The notes: generated by a model from the letters alone, not told the origin. A stretch of 64,000 bases of DNA from Halochromatium roseum (GCF_016653315.1 NZ_NHSH01000051.1:48254-112253); one strand, 5' to 3'; counted from the stretch's first letter, positions 1 through 8,779 are shown. Program-made: numbers and translations.

Positions 1-1919
1 GCGGCAGCGGCGAGTTCGAGCGCATCAGTTGGGACGAGGCGCTCAGCACCATCACTGAGCGACTGAGCCAGACCCGTGACCACTATGGTGCGCCGGCCGT
101 GGCCTTCTTCGCCGGCTATACCAAAGAGGCCCGCCCGCAGTTGCAGCGCCTCGCGCATGCCTTCGGCTCGCCGAATTACATGACCGAGAGCGGCTGCTGC
201 TTCTCGGCGACCAAGGTAGCCGAGGAGGTGACCTTCGGCACCAAGATCAAGACCACCTCCACCGTCGCCTCCTATAAGACCAAATGCCTGTTGGTCTGGT
301 CGACCAATCCGCGCGGCTCGATCCCGCCCTTCCATCTGCATCCGCAGGCGCATGCCAAGCCGGGGCGGCCAATGATCGTGGTCGATCCGCGCCGCACGCC
401 GCTGGCGGATCAGGCCGATGTGTTCTTACAGATCCGCCCCGGTACCGATGGCGCACTGGCGCTCGGTTTCCATCATCTGATCTTCGCTAACGGCTGGCAG
501 GACCAGGCCTTCCTCGACGAATGGGCGAGCGGCGTCGAGGCCTTCCGCGACTATGTCGCCGAGTTCCCACCCGAGCGCGTCGCCGAGATCTGTGGCATCG
601 ACGCCGACGATCTGCGCCATGCCGCTGAGCTGTTTGCGACCCTGCACCCTGCGCAGATCATGCTCTCACCGACCGCCACGGTGCAGCACAGCAATGGCTT
701 CCAGAATCATCGCGCCGTGATCCTGCTCTCGCCGGTCACCGGCAACCTCGACCGCGAGGGCGGTAACCGCTTCTTCAACGATAAGCTCAACCCGAAGCCG
801 ATCGAGCTGTTCGATCACTGTGTCAACGACCTACCGCCGCGCGTCGGCGATGAGGTCTTCCCGGTCTGGACCCGGCACTGGCCGGCGGCGCAGAGCATGC
901 TGCTGCCCGATTGCATCCTTGAGGGCAAGCCGCAGCGCATCCACAGCCTGCTGGCGATGGGCATCAATACCGCGATGTGGGCCAATTCCAAGCGCGTGGA
1001 ACAGGCATTGGGCGCGCTCGACTTCTTTGCGGCTTCGGATTTCTTCCACAATCCGGCCACGCGCATGGCCGACATCGTGCTGCCAGCGGCGACCAACCTC
1101 GAGCGGGAAGCGCTGATCGCCTATCCCGGCTGCGCCTTCCAGGGCGAGCTGCGCTATCGCTATCCTGTCGTCGCGCCCAAGGGTGAGGCGCGGCCGGATG
1201 CCCAGGTCTGGCTCGAGCTGGGCGTGCGCCTTGGCATGGCGGAACAGTTCTGGAATGGCGACCTCGCCGCCTGCTGGGCCGAGGCGGCCTCAGGCTTTCC
1301 GGAGGATGTGCGCGAGGAGGTCTATTCCAATCCGGACGGTGTCACCGTGTACGCGCAGACCATTGATGATCTGGTCGAGCACGGCTACCTCGATGCCGAT
1401 CGCCAGTATCGGCTGCATGGCTTCAAGACCCTCAGCGGCAAGGTCGAATTCGACGCCCAAGAGCTGCGCGATGCCGGTTACGATGGCCTGCCGATCTGGC
1501 GCGAGCCGGCCGAGAGTCCGCTCTCGACGCCCGACGTGGCGCGCGATTTCCCGTTGGTGCTGACCAGCGGCGCGCGGCATAAGCACGCCACCCATTCGCA
1601 GCATCAGTACCTGGAGCGGATGCGCAAGGCGATGCCGGATGCGCTGGTCGAGCTGCATCCAGACGATGCCGCGCCGCGCGGGATCAACAACGGGGATGAG
1701 GTCATGGTGTCGACGCGCCGCGGCAGCGTGCGGTTCACGGCTCGGATCACAGATCGGATCAAGCCCGGCGTTGCCCACTGCGCACACGGTTGGAATCACG
1801 CCAACATCAACGAGCTCACCGATGACGGCGCCCTCGACCCGATCAGTGGTTTCCCTCCGTTTAAGTCGTTACTCTGTGAGGTTGCACCGGTGCAGGGTGC
1901 CGGGCGTCAAGCCGCTTGA
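1..1919 (+). CDS. Molybdopterin oxidoreductase, catalytic subunit (5' truncated by window edge)
   Basis: The reading frame is open from base 3, so this is the 3' part (about 638 residues) of a longer gene. It starts inside the typical RISWDEAL segment that follows the N-terminal [4Fe-4S] domain of DMSO-reductase-family enzymes; that domain lies outside the window. MGD-binding segments such as VVDPRRTPLADQADVFLQIR and TGNLDREGGN are visible. The C-terminal part (INELTDDGALDPISGFP) resembles the C-terminal domain of acetylene-hydratase-like members, but the substrate cannot be read; polysulfide, thiosulfate and other oxyanion reductases have similar size. It is followed after 93 bases by a Tat-exported solute-binding protein, possibly its substrate-handling partner (inference). 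Family membership is firm; function is open. Confidence 0.85.
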   Translation, partial: GSGEFERISWDEALSTITERLSQTRDHYGAPAVAFFAGYTKEARPQLQRLAHAFGSPNYMTESGCCFSATKVAEEVTFGTKIKTTSTVASYKTKCLLVWSTNPRGSIPPFHLHPQAHAKPGRPMIVVDPRRTPLADQADVFLQIRPGTDGALALGFHHLIFANGWQDQAFLDEWASGVEAFRDYVAEFPPERVAEICGIDADDLRHAAELFATLHPAQIMLSPTATVQHSNGFQNHRAVILLSPVTGNLDREGGNRFFNDKLNPKPIELFDHCVNDLPPRVGDEVFPVWTRHWPAAQSMLLPDCILEGKPQRIHSLLAMGINTAMWANSKRVEQALGALDFFAASDFFHNPATRMADIVLPAATNLEREALIAYPGCAFQGELRYRYPVVAPKGEARPDAQVWLELGVRLGMAEQFWNGDLAACWAEAASGFPEDVREEVYSNPDGVTVYAQTIDDLVEHGYLDADRQYRLHGFKTLSGKVEFDAQELRDAGYDGLPIWREPAESPLSTPDVARDFPLVLTSGARHKHATHSQHQYLERMRKAMPDALVELHPDDAAPRGINNGDEVMVSTRRGSVRFTARITDRIKPGVAHCAHGWNHANINELTDDGALDPISGFPPFKSLLCEVAPVQGAGRQAA

Positions 1920-1992
1920 TGCTCAAGGCCGATCAATGTTTTCATCCGGTGGCGGCAAGCGGTGACAGCAAGCAATGACAGCGCATGAGACA

Positions 1993-2010
1993 GCCCCCGG
2001 AGACGGGGGC
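1993..2010 (+). promoter_or_regulatory. GC-rich hairpin directly before the start codon of the solute-binding protein
   Basis: A perfect 7-bp stem (GCCCCCG / CGGGGGC) with a GAGA loop ends two bases before the GTG at 2013. There is no T-run, so it is not a classical terminator. It covers the place where a Shine-Dalgarno sequence would be. It could limit translation of the downstream gene or mark a processed 3' end of the molybdoenzyme message. Function is inferred only. Confidence 0.4.
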
Positions 2011-2012
2011 CT

Positions 2013-3284
2013 GTGAGCAATCGAGCGAGCAATCGAGGACGCCGGCGGTTCTTACAAGGGGTTTCGTCGGCGGCGGTCGCAGCCGGTTTTCCGGCCATCA
2101 TCAAGGCACGCAATGCCGGGCCGACGCTGCGTATCTTGGGCACCCATGCCACGCTGCAGGAACCCATCCGGCAGCAGGCCGAGCGCGACTTAGGCTTCCG
2201 CATCGAGCTGCTGCCAGGCGGCAGCTCGCAGGTGTTACTGCAGGCATCCACCGAGCCAGACAGCTTCGATCTCTATGAGCAATGGTCCGACAGCATGCGC
2301 TTGCTCTGGCAAGCCGGGACCATCCAACCCATCGACACTGGTCGCCTGACGTATTGGGACGAGGTCAACCGTCTGTGCAAGACCGGCCGCATCACCGAAG
2401 AGGCGCCGATCGGTGCCGGCGACCCGCCCAATACCATCCTCTATGTGCAGCCGGATGGTGCGCTGGGGCCAACGCCGCAGGCCCGTATCGGTTACTTGCC
2501 CTACGTGCATAACGTGGACGCCTTCGGCTACGATAGTCGCGTCATCCCTGAGGCTGAGCCTTATGTCGGCGAGAGTTGGGGTTGGCTGCTCGATCCCGCC
2601 TACGCCGGGCGCGTCGCTCTAGTGAATGCACCGAGCATCGGTATCTTCGACTTGGCATTGGCAGCCCGCGCGCGCGGGCTGATGGATTTTGCCGATCTGG
2701 GCGCGATGACGGAAGAAGAGGTCGATGAGCTGTTCAAGATCGCCATCGCCTACAAGCTTGATGGCCAATTCCGCTCGTTCTGGCGCTCGATACCGCATTC
2801 CGCCGAGCTGATGATCTCGGGCGAGGTCTGTCTCGAAAGTATGTTCTCGCCGGGTGCATTGATGGTACGCGCCGCTGGCGTGCCCTGTGTCTACGCCGCT
2901 CCGCGTGAAGGCTATCGCGCCTGGTTCGGGGTGATGTGCTTGTCGCGCGCCTGTACCGATGAGCGCCAAGAGGCGGCTTACGCTTACATGAACTGGTGGC
3001 TCTCAGGCTGGGCCGGAGCCTACATGGCCAGGCAGGGCTACTATATCTTCAACCCAGAGCGCTCGCGGCCATTCCTCAGCGCCGATGAATGGGGCTATTG
3101 GTACGCGGGGCAGCCGGCGCAGCGGCCATTGCCTGGTACCGATGGCCGCATTGTGGTGCAGCCCGGACAGCTGCGCCATGGCGGCTCCTACGTCGAGCGC
3201 TGGTCGCACGTCGCCGTTTGGAACACGGTCATGTCGACCTATGATCTGAGCGTGCGCCGCTGGAGCGAGCTTGTTCTCGCTTGA
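2013..3284 (+). CDS. Tat-exported ABC-type solute-binding protein
   Basis: The 423-residue protein starts with a twin-arginine signal (RGRRRFLQG, then an Ala-rich hydrophobic stretch ending near FPAIIKA), so it is exported folded to the periplasm. The remainder has the two-lobe layout of spermidine/putrescine-type (PotD-like) binding proteins, for example LRILGTHATLQEPI near the N-terminus and the Trp-rich ligand-face segments later. No permease or ATPase gene is adjacent, so it may be a sensory or enzyme-partner protein and not part of an importer. The GTG at 2013 is the only reasonable start, because a stop lies upstream in frame. Its 3' end overlaps the next gene by 14 bases, suggesting translational coupling to the diguanylate cyclase and a periplasmic sensing pair (inference). 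Confidence 0.75.
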   Translation: MSNRASNRGRRRFLQGVSSAAVAAGFPAIIKARNAGPTLRILGTHATLQEPIRQQAERDLGFRIELLPGGSSQVLLQASTEPDSFDLYEQWSDSMRLLWQAGTIQPIDTGRLTYWDEVNRLCKTGRITEEAPIGAGDPPNTILYVQPDGALGPTPQARIGYLPYVHNVDAFGYDSRVIPEAEPYVGESWGWLLDPAYAGRVALVNAPSIGIFDLALAARARGLMDFADLGAMTEEEVDELFKIAIAYKLDGQFRSFWRSIPHSAELMISGEVCLESMFSPGALMVRAAGVPCVYAAPREGYRAWFGVMCLSRACTDERQEAAYAYMNWWLSGWAGAYMARQGYYIFNPERSRPFLSADEWGYWYAGQPAQRPLPGTDGRIVVQPGQLRHGGSYVERWSHVAVWNTVMSTYDLSVRRWSELVLA

Positions 3285-5004
3285 GCGCACTGCGGTGCCG
3301 CTGGCTGCGCGCTGGCTGCCGCTGCGCCAGCGGGTTGCGGCCACGGTCTATCTGACCTTGCTGCTCGCCCTGTTGTTTGGCGTTGGCGCTATCTGGATGG
3401 CGCAGATGACGCGCTCGCAGACCGATGAGCTGGTGCGGTTGGCAGACGCCTCGAAGGCGGTTCGCGGTTTCCGTACCAACGTCGACAAGATGCAGTTCGC
3501 CGCCTATCGCTTCGTCGCCGCCAACCATGGCTCGGCGGTGGTCCAGGTCAGTCGCCTTTACTCAGCAACCCGGGCCTCGCTGACAGAGTGTCTTGCGACG
3601 GGCTGCGTCGACGCCAGCGCAGAAGGGCGTATTGAGGCGTTAGTGGAGGGCTTGGATCGATTCTACAAGGCCTTTGGCGACGCCGTTGCCCAGCGCAGTG
3701 TCTTGAGTTCGATCATCGATCAGCGCTTTAAGCCCAATCTTGCCTTTGTGCGGCAGGAACTGCCGGCGCTGGTACACACTGAGTCGTCAGGGGCTCGAGC
3801 CGATTCGCCGCAAGCGCTCGATGCCGTCAACCTGCGGGCGATTCAGCGGCACTTGCTGGCTGTCGAGGAGGCGACCGATTCGCTGCTCTACAGTGCCAAT
3901 CTGCAGTCCTATAGCAGCCTAGCCATCGACTTCGACTGCGAGCGCGGTCAACTTGCCCAGCTCTCGCCATCCGTACCCGAAGCCTCGGTCGCTGCGATTC
4001 GGACCGCGTTGGAGCAGATGGAGCACGTTTGGGGCACCTTATTGCAGCGAGCCCGTGGGTATCTGTTTCTGGTGAATGTCGTCATGGCGGCGGATGCGCA
4101 CGAGATGCAGGTCATCGCCGGTCAGCTCGAGCAACAGATCGAAACGGCCCTGGCCGACGCGCACCGCGCTACCGACTCAAGGCTCTTTAGCTTTGCTTCT
4201 GCCCTCATCTTGCTGTTGCTGCTCGGGAGTCTTGCCGTGTTTGCTCTTGGCCAAGCCATGGCGACGAGCGTGACCCAGCAGCTCAGGGCGCTGACGCAGA
4301 CCTTTAACGATCTTGCCGCCGGCTCCCGCGCACCGATCTGCATCCAAAGTCCGCACAACGACGAGATCGGCGAGCTGGCGATGGCGGCAGCCCGCTTTCG
4401 CGATGCGAATGCCGAAATTCATGACCTGTTAGCGCGTTATCAGGCCCTGAATGAAGCCCTGGAGTCTAAGGTCGCCGAGCGTACCTCTGCGCTGGAAGAA
4501 AGCAATCGGCAGCTCGAACGGCTGGCGCATACCGACCGGCTCACCGGCGTACTCAATCGCCGCGCCCTGGAGCAACGGCTTGAGGACGAAGTGAAACGGA
4601 GCCAGCGTTACGGTCGGCCTTTCTCACTGATGTACCTAGATCTGGACCACTTCAAGGAGATCAATGATCGCCATGGGCATGAGGTCGGCGATGCCGTGCT
4701 GGTGCGCATGGCCCACGAGCTTGGCGCCATGCTACGGGCGCATGATCGGCTTGGCCGCTGGGGCGGTGAGGAGTTCCTGATCCTCTGCTCAGAGACGACC
4801 GGTGAGGACGCGCGCTCCTTGGCGGAGCGGATTCGAGCGCGGGCGGAGCAGCTTAAGCTCGAGCCCGTTGGTCAGGTCACCCTCAGCATTGGCATCGCCA
4901 GCCTGGCTCCGTCGCAAACGGTGGACAATCTGCTTGCTAAGGCCGACCAGGCGATGTATCGGGCCAAGTCGCTCGGGCGTAACCGCTGCGTGTTGGCGTC
5001 ATAG
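3271..5004 (+). CDS. Membrane-bound diguanylate cyclase (periplasmic sensor, HAMP, GGDEF)
   Basis: 577 residues. TM1 lies at about residues 23-45 and TM2 at about 306-333, with a periplasmic helical sensor domain of roughly 260 residues between them. A HAMP-like segment and a coiled coil (ESKVAERTSALEESNRQLE) follow, then a GGDEF domain. The active-site motif is GGEEF at 498-502 and the product-inhibition I-site RAHD is intact at 489-492, so it should make cyclic-di-GMP under feedback control. It starts with TTG at 3271 inside the 3' end of the solute-binding gene; GTG at 3295 is an alternative. The overlap suggests the binding protein delivers the signal to this sensor domain (inference). 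Confidence 0.88.
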   Translation: MFSLERTAVPLAARWLPLRQRVAATVYLTLLLALLFGVGAIWMAQMTRSQTDELVRLADASKAVRGFRTNVDKMQFAAYRFVAANHGSAVVQVSRLYSATRASLTECLATGCVDASAEGRIEALVEGLDRFYKAFGDAVAQRSVLSSIIDQRFKPNLAFVRQELPALVHTESSGARADSPQALDAVNLRAIQRHLLAVEEATDSLLYSANLQSYSSLAIDFDCERGQLAQLSPSVPEASVAAIRTALEQMEHVWGTLLQRARGYLFLVNVVMAADAHEMQVIAGQLEQQIETALADAHRATDSRLFSFASALILLLLLGSLAVFALGQAMATSVTQQLRALTQTFNDLAAGSRAPICIQSPHNDEIGELAMAAARFRDANAEIHDLLARYQALNEALESKVAERTSALEESNRQLERLAHTDRLTGVLNRRALEQRLEDEVKRSQRYGRPFSLMYLDLDHFKEINDRHGHEVGDAVLVRMAHELGAMLRAHDRLGRWGGEEFLILCSETTGEDARSLAERIRARAEQLKLEPVGQVTLSIGIASLAPSQTVDNLLAKADQAMYRAKSLGRNRCVLAS

Positions 5005-5102
5005 GCGTGATAGCGGCCGAACAAGTCAGCGCACTTGCATGGCCACCCGTTTCCGGGGCGGTGCAGCAGTCCGATTCGTCAAGATTAAGGAGAAAACTCA
5101 TC

Positions 5103-5948
5103 ATGCCTTTCATTGGTGTTCTTCCCGAGCGCAAACAGCTCTTCACGCCCGAGCCGCGTTGCGATCTGCCCGTGAGTGACGCGGCCGCCTGGCGGCTGAA
5201 TCCGGCGCATCGACAGATCTACGACAAGCTGCGCCTCGCGCTCGATGCCGGTCTCACCGCTGCACCCTGTGGCGTCAGTCCAATGGATCTGGGCATGGCC
5301 GAGGATGCCGAGGTGTTCGTGAAGCCGATCACCAACCTCGCGGGCATGGGGCTGAGTGCGCGCTCGGTGCGGGCCGATCAGGTGCCGATGGAGCCGGGAA
5401 GCTATTGGTCAGAGCGGCTAACAGGAACACACAGCAGCAGCGATTGCCTGGTCCAAGACGGGGAGCCGCAGTGGTTTGCGCATACCCGAGGCTCGGACGA
5501 GAAAGATGCCTCGCGCCCGATCTATTGGGAGATCGGTGCCGACCTTCCAGATGCCGAGGAGTGGCTCAGCGCTTGGGTGCGCCGAAACCTGGCGGGCTAC
5601 ACCGGCATCTGCAATATCGAGCTGATCGGCGGTCGGCCGATCGAGGCCCATCTGCGCGGCTCCAATGGCTTCTTCGACCTCTATGGGCCGGCGTTTATCC
5701 CAGCCTGGGTCGCGCTGGTGGATGGGGATGCCTTCAGCCCGCCGCCGCCGATCCCGGGTGGCTATGTGATCTCGGTGTTTGGTGAGGCCGATCTGAGCGA
5801 TGAACATCTGCGCGCCGCGCATGAACTCGGCGTCAAGGTGCAGCCCGATCCGAGCACGCCGGGCAGGGCGGCTATCCTGCGCTGTCGCGAGCGCGAGGCG
5901 GGTTTTGAGGTGTATCGGCTGTTGACTGGGCGTAGGCTCGATGCCTAG
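5103..5948 (+). CDS. ATP-grasp-like protein of unknown function
   Basis: 281 residues, starting at the ATG that follows a good AAGGAG ribosome site at 5089-5094; an upstream in-frame start at 5007 lacks one. The C-terminal half contains GICNIELIGGRPIEAHLRGS followed by a DLYG segment, which resembles the metal/ATP-binding end of ATP-grasp ligases (acidic and Asn residues after a conserved Glu). A hydrophobic N-terminal signal is absent, so it is probably cytoplasmic. It lies 98 bases after the diguanylate cyclase in the same direction. I cannot name a substrate, and the ATP-grasp assignment is by motif resemblance only. Confidence 0.6.
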   Translation: MPFIGVLPERKQLFTPEPRCDLPVSDAAAWRLNPAHRQIYDKLRLALDAGLTAAPCGVSPMDLGMAEDAEVFVKPITNLAGMGLSARSVRADQVPMEPGSYWSERLTGTHSSSDCLVQDGEPQWFAHTRGSDEKDASRPIYWEIGADLPDAEEWLSAWVRRNLAGYTGICNIELIGGRPIEAHLRGSNGFFDLYGPAFIPAWVALVDGDAFSPPPPIPGGYVISVFGEADLSDEHLRAAHELGVKVQPDPSTPGRAAILRCREREAGFEVYRLLTGRRLDA

Positions 5949-6044
5949 GGGGGCGCTGCGGTCTGAGTCTCAGGGGAGCATCAATCAATCTCATCACACT
6001 GGATCAGTTAAGATCTAAGCCTGCTCGTGAGATCGGAGACCACC

Positions 6045-6326
6045 ATGCACACTACCCAACAGCTCAGCATCAGCTTACCGAACGATCTGGTCGAAGAGGT
6101 CAAGGCGAGAGTCCGTGCAGGTGAATATGCCTCCGACAGTGAGGTCATCCGCGAGGGCTTGCGGACACTCCTTGCCCGTGATCGCGAACCCTTCAAACCG
6201 CTGTTCAACGCACGCCTGCTCGGTAAGGCGCTACAAGCCGCTCACATCCTCAGCAACTCATCCTCAGCAACTCATCGTCAGCAACTCATCGTCAGCAACT
6301 ATCTGGAGCTGCGCCAGGCCGCATGA
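6045..6326 (+). CDS. parD: ParD-family antitoxin, orphan, with a repeat-derived C-terminus
   Basis: 93 residues from the ATG at 6045. The N-terminal ribbon-helix-helix part (QLSISLPNDLVEEVKARVR, then YASDSEVIREGLRTLL) is typical of ParD/CC2985-type antitoxins that bind DNA and neutralise ParE. The C-terminus is unusual: from about residue 70 it is encoded by a 14-bp tandem repeat, so the toxin-binding tail is probably not native. No parE lies downstream; the next gene is a membrane protein. It is probably a solitary or decaying antitoxin. Confidence 0.75.
   Translation: MHTTQQLSISLPNDLVEEVKARVRAGEYASDSEVIREGLRTLLARDREPFKPLFNARLLGKALQAAHILSNSSSATHRQQLIVSNYLELRQAA
6249..6304 (+). repeat. 14-bp tandem repeat in the parD 3' end
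   Basis: Four units of CTCAGCAACTCATC or GTCAGCAACTCATC, the last one diverged. The unit length is not a multiple of three, so each gain or loss of a unit shifts the reading frame of the antitoxin tail. Confidence 0.9.
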
Positions 6327-6397
6327 TCGGTTGCTCGCCCTCATCGATGACCGGGATCGCTGCGACATTTCTTATGACCTGATCGTTGACTAGACGC

Positions 6398-7090
6398 ATG
6401 CTGCTCTCGGTACCCACCTGGATCATCCATTTGCTGACCGTCAGCGAATGGTGTGCCGCCATCCTGCTATTGCGTCGCTATGCGATCCGCATCGAACGGC
6501 GGCGGCTGCGCTGGTTCGCCTACGCGATGATCCCGCACCTGCTCGCCGGACTCGCGGTGCTGGGCTTTCATCTGAGTGGTGACCAGGCCGATGGGCTGAT
6601 CACGTTGTCGCGGCTGCTGACCTTTGTCGGCAGTCTGTCGCTGTTGTCCGCGACGCTCCTGTTGCTGCCCGAGGGGCGATTCTCGCCCGGGAGCACGGCA
6701 GCGGCGGTGATGGCCTTGGGTCTCGTTTGGGGCCTGTTCAGCTGGTGGTTTGGCGAGGCGGGATCAGCAGCACTGTTGCCCGCGGCGAATCTGGTCTACC
6801 TGGGGTTTTTGTTGATGCTGTTGGTGCTCTACCGGCAGGATCGGGCGCTGTTCTCGGCGCTGACCGTTTTCGGCTTCTGGTTCCTGTTGGTCTTCGTCGC
6901 GGTCACCATCACCACGACGCACATCGCCACCCAGCGCCTTGGCTTGCCGAGCCTGTCACATGCCGATCTCCTGCATGGCGCGAGTGAGGGTCTGCTCTCG
7001 GTCAGCAATTTCCTGATCGCATTTGGCGTCTATCGGCGGCTTCGGACCGCCCGGGTTCGTCCGAGCGAACCTGCTTGCTGGTTGAAATAG
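6398..7090 (+). CDS. Ycf49-like membrane protein: DUF2499-DUF3593 fusion
   Basis: 230 residues with about six to seven membrane segments. The N-terminal half (LSVPTWIIHLLTVSEWCAA) resembles DUF2499, the Ycf49-like family of cyanobacteria and plastids. The C-terminal half (YLGFLLMLLVLY, FGFWFLLVFVAVTI, ADLLHGASEGLLSVSN) resembles DUF3593. As I recall, these two domains are usually separate neighbouring genes in oxygenic phototrophs; here they form one protein. Function is unknown in all of them. The ATG at 6398 is preferred over the in-frame TTG at 6386 because DUF2499 proteins begin just before the SxPTW motif. It stands alone between toxin-antitoxin relics. Confidence 0.65.
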   Translation: MLLSVPTWIIHLLTVSEWCAAILLLRRYAIRIERRRLRWFAYAMIPHLLAGLAVLGFHLSGDQADGLITLSRLLTFVGSLSLLSATLLLLPEGRFSPGSTAAAVMALGLVWGLFSWWFGEAGSAALLPAANLVYLGFLLMLLVLYRQDRALFSALTVFGFWFLLVFVAVTITTTHIATQRLGLPSLSHADLLHGASEGLLSVSNFLIAFGVYRRLRTARVRPSEPACWLK

Positions 7091-7285
7091 AACCATAACC
7101 AGCGGCAAAGGTGATAAACACGGTTTCAAGTTTTGGTTACTATGACGGGGATGTGAGCGCTGCTCAGGCTCGGTGACTCCCCGGGCGATTTTGCTTGGGC
7201 GCTCGGGTATGGCTGCCGAGGCGCTCATCCTAGCCGCCAGCTTGAGCCACCGATTACCCTGAATGGCGCAGATGGGAGATGGTCG

Positions 7286-7471
7286 TCATGCCGCTTGCTC
7301 GCGCGCCTGGCCTAGGTACTCCTGAAGGTCGATGAGGTTGTCTTGCTCCCAGGACCCTTGTGCCTTGCACTGGCGCAGTGCCCGACCTACCAAGGCATCA
7401 GCGGCGCGCATCGCTTGAACTTGCGTCGCGGTTAGCGCTTGGATGTGCTCTCCAAGGTCGAGAAAGAGGGT
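7286..7471 (-). pseudogene. Small unidentified reading frame, probably a gene remnant
   Basis: Within the 348-bp gap between the Ycf49-like gene and the next antitoxin, the minus strand carries a 62-codon open stretch ending at 7286. It reads like real protein (LFLDLGEHIQALTATQ, then AADALVGRALRQC and SWEQDNLIDLQEYLGQA) but has an ATG only at 7411, leaving 41 residues. The rest of the gap (7091-7285) shows nothing I can interpret. The family is not recognised; a degraded short gene is the simplest reading. Confidence 0.3.
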
Positions 7472-7636
7472 GACGTCAGTCGGTTGTTACCGAGCCCATT
7501 ACAGGCAACTGACCCCTTGAACCGTCAGCAGGCTGCAGATGATGAATGGCAAAATCTAATGTTTTCCCAGGCCAACTCTTTGATGGATTGGGGTAATGAG
7601 GAAGATGAGGTCTGGAACGATGTGCCAGCCGTCTGA
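7439..7636 (+). CDS. Probable antitoxin of a PemK/MazF-type pair
   Basis: 65 residues from a TTG at 7439. The C-terminal segment LMDWGNEEDEVWNDV is the acidic, Trp-containing tail common in small antitoxins placed directly before PemK/MazF-like toxins. Its stop overlaps the toxin start by 17 bases, the usual coupled arrangement. The N-terminal part is not recognisable and lacks an ATG, so the gene may be 5'-truncated or rearranged. The following toxin is broken, so the pair is probably not functional. Confidence 0.5.
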   Translation: MDVLSKVEKEGDVSRLLPSPLQATDPLNRQQAADDEWQNLMFSQANSLMDWGNEEDEVWNDVPAV

Positions 7637-7926
7637 TGTAGTATTGCTGCCTTTTCCATTCACTGATCTTTCCGCCTATAAAAAGCGTCCAGTTCTCATT
7701 GTCAACGGGGTAAATTCACGAGGTGACTTCTTGGCCGTACAAATTACATCGCAACCCGACCACGAAGGCTCTTTCGTTTTAGAGCAAAAAGATTTTATTC
7801 TTGGTGGCGTATGAGTCGTCTGACTTGACTTCATCGCTTGAAAAGCAACATTCGCGCCAGTCTCTTATCAAAATTCGCGCTTTACGTGGTTCCAGTCAGG
7901 AGGCCGGCCGCAAGTCGGTGTGCTGA
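7620..7926 (+). pseudogene. PemK/MazF-type toxin, frameshifted
   Basis: The start (CQPSDVVLLPFPFTDLSAYK, then KRPVLIV) is a clear match to the N-terminal strand region of PemK/MazF endoribonuclease toxins. The frame stops after 64 residues at 7814, although the family is about 110 residues long. In another frame the continuation ESSDLTSSLEKQHSRQSLIK up to a stop at 7926 looks like the missing C-terminal part, so a small indel near 7800-7812 has split it. The DNA is more AT-rich than its neighbours. No gene is seen in 7927-8078. Confidence 0.65.
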
Positions 7927-8078
7927 AGCTGCGGGTTGATGTCCCAGCGACTGAATCATCGGGCTATGACGTCGGAAGGCATCCAGATCGAGAACGCTAC
8001 CTCTTCACCTTACATAACAGGTCAGAATCTAGAGGTGGATGATGGTTGGACTCTGTCATGATGAGCGACCCCGATGGC

Positions 8079-8477
8079 TTAGCGCCAGTCCTCCAGGCGC
8101 AATCCACGAATCCGCTCGAACTCGTCGGTGTTGCTGGTCACCATCGTCAAGCCGCGCGCCAAAGCCGTCGCGCCGATCAGGACATCATAGGGGCCGATTG
8201 GCCTACCCCGGGCCTTTAGGTCCGCGCGCACCGAGGCGGCTGCTTGCGCATCGCCCAAGGCAAAGGGCAGCGTGGTGATGGACGCGAAAAACGCCTCCAG
8301 CACGGGCGTTAGCTCACGCGCCCGTGCCGGCTTCAGGTGCAACCCGAAGGCGACCTCCATGCGCGTCAGTGTCGAGACCGCGATCAAAGCCGGCGGCGTG
8401 GCCTTCACGCGCGCTAGCACCTTCGGCTTGCCCTTGACGAAGTCAGACACCGTGCAGGTGTCAAGCAGGTACCTCAT
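8079..8477 (-). CDS. vapC: VapC-type PIN-domain ribonuclease toxin
   Basis: 132 residues. The PIN-domain acidic residues are in place: D6 (YLLDTCTVSDF), E41 (TRMEVAFGL), D98 (GPYDVLIGATAL) and the TSNTDEF segment at 114-120, so the Mg-dependent ribonuclease site looks intact. It resembles FitB-like VapC toxins. The ATG overlaps the stop of the upstream antitoxin by 4 bases, typical of a vapBC operon. This is the only toxin-antitoxin pair in the window that appears complete. Confidence 0.88.
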   Translation of the reverse strand: MRYLLDTCTVSDFVKGKPKVLARVKATPPALIAVSTLTRMEVAFGLHLKPARARELTPVLEAFFASITTLPFALGDAQAAASVRADLKARGRPIGPYDVLIGATALARGLTMVTSNTDEFERIRGLRLEDWR

Positions 8478-8704
8478 GCCAGCGGATCATCAGTGGGCGC
8501 TGGCATCGCATCGCGCAGCGCCTCGAAACGCGGTGCATCTGGGATGCCCTCGAAGTTTGCCACCGCCGCTGGCCAGGCGGAGCGTTCCGCCAACCAGGCC
8601 TGCAGCGCCTGGGCAATCAGCGCCGAAGCGCTTTGTCCTTGCTGCTCCGCCACAGCGAACAGCCGCTCGCCGAGGGATGGATCAAGTTCGATATCAATGT
8701 GCAT
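8474..8704 (-). CDS. vapB: VapB-like antitoxin
   Basis: 76 residues from the ATG at 8704; an upstream in-frame ATG at 8743 would add 13 residues without family support. The start (MHIDIELDPSLGERLFAVAE) looks like a ribbon-helix-helix DNA-binding fold (MHIDIEL strand, then QSASALIAQALQAWLAE helix). The acidic/proline C-terminus (DAMPAPTDDPLA) would bind and block VapC. Its stop overlaps the toxin start. It probably autoregulates the operon, as known for this family. Confidence 0.8.
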   Translation of the reverse strand: MHIDIELDPSLGERLFAVAEQQGQSASALIAQALQAWLAERSAWPAAVANFEGIPDAPRFEALRDAMPAPTDDPLA

Positions 8705-8779
8705 GATGTGTTGCTTGGGAAGTGGGAAAGGTCTGATGAGCATAGATCGAAACCACCGTGCGGGTCAGCTAGCGCCTAG

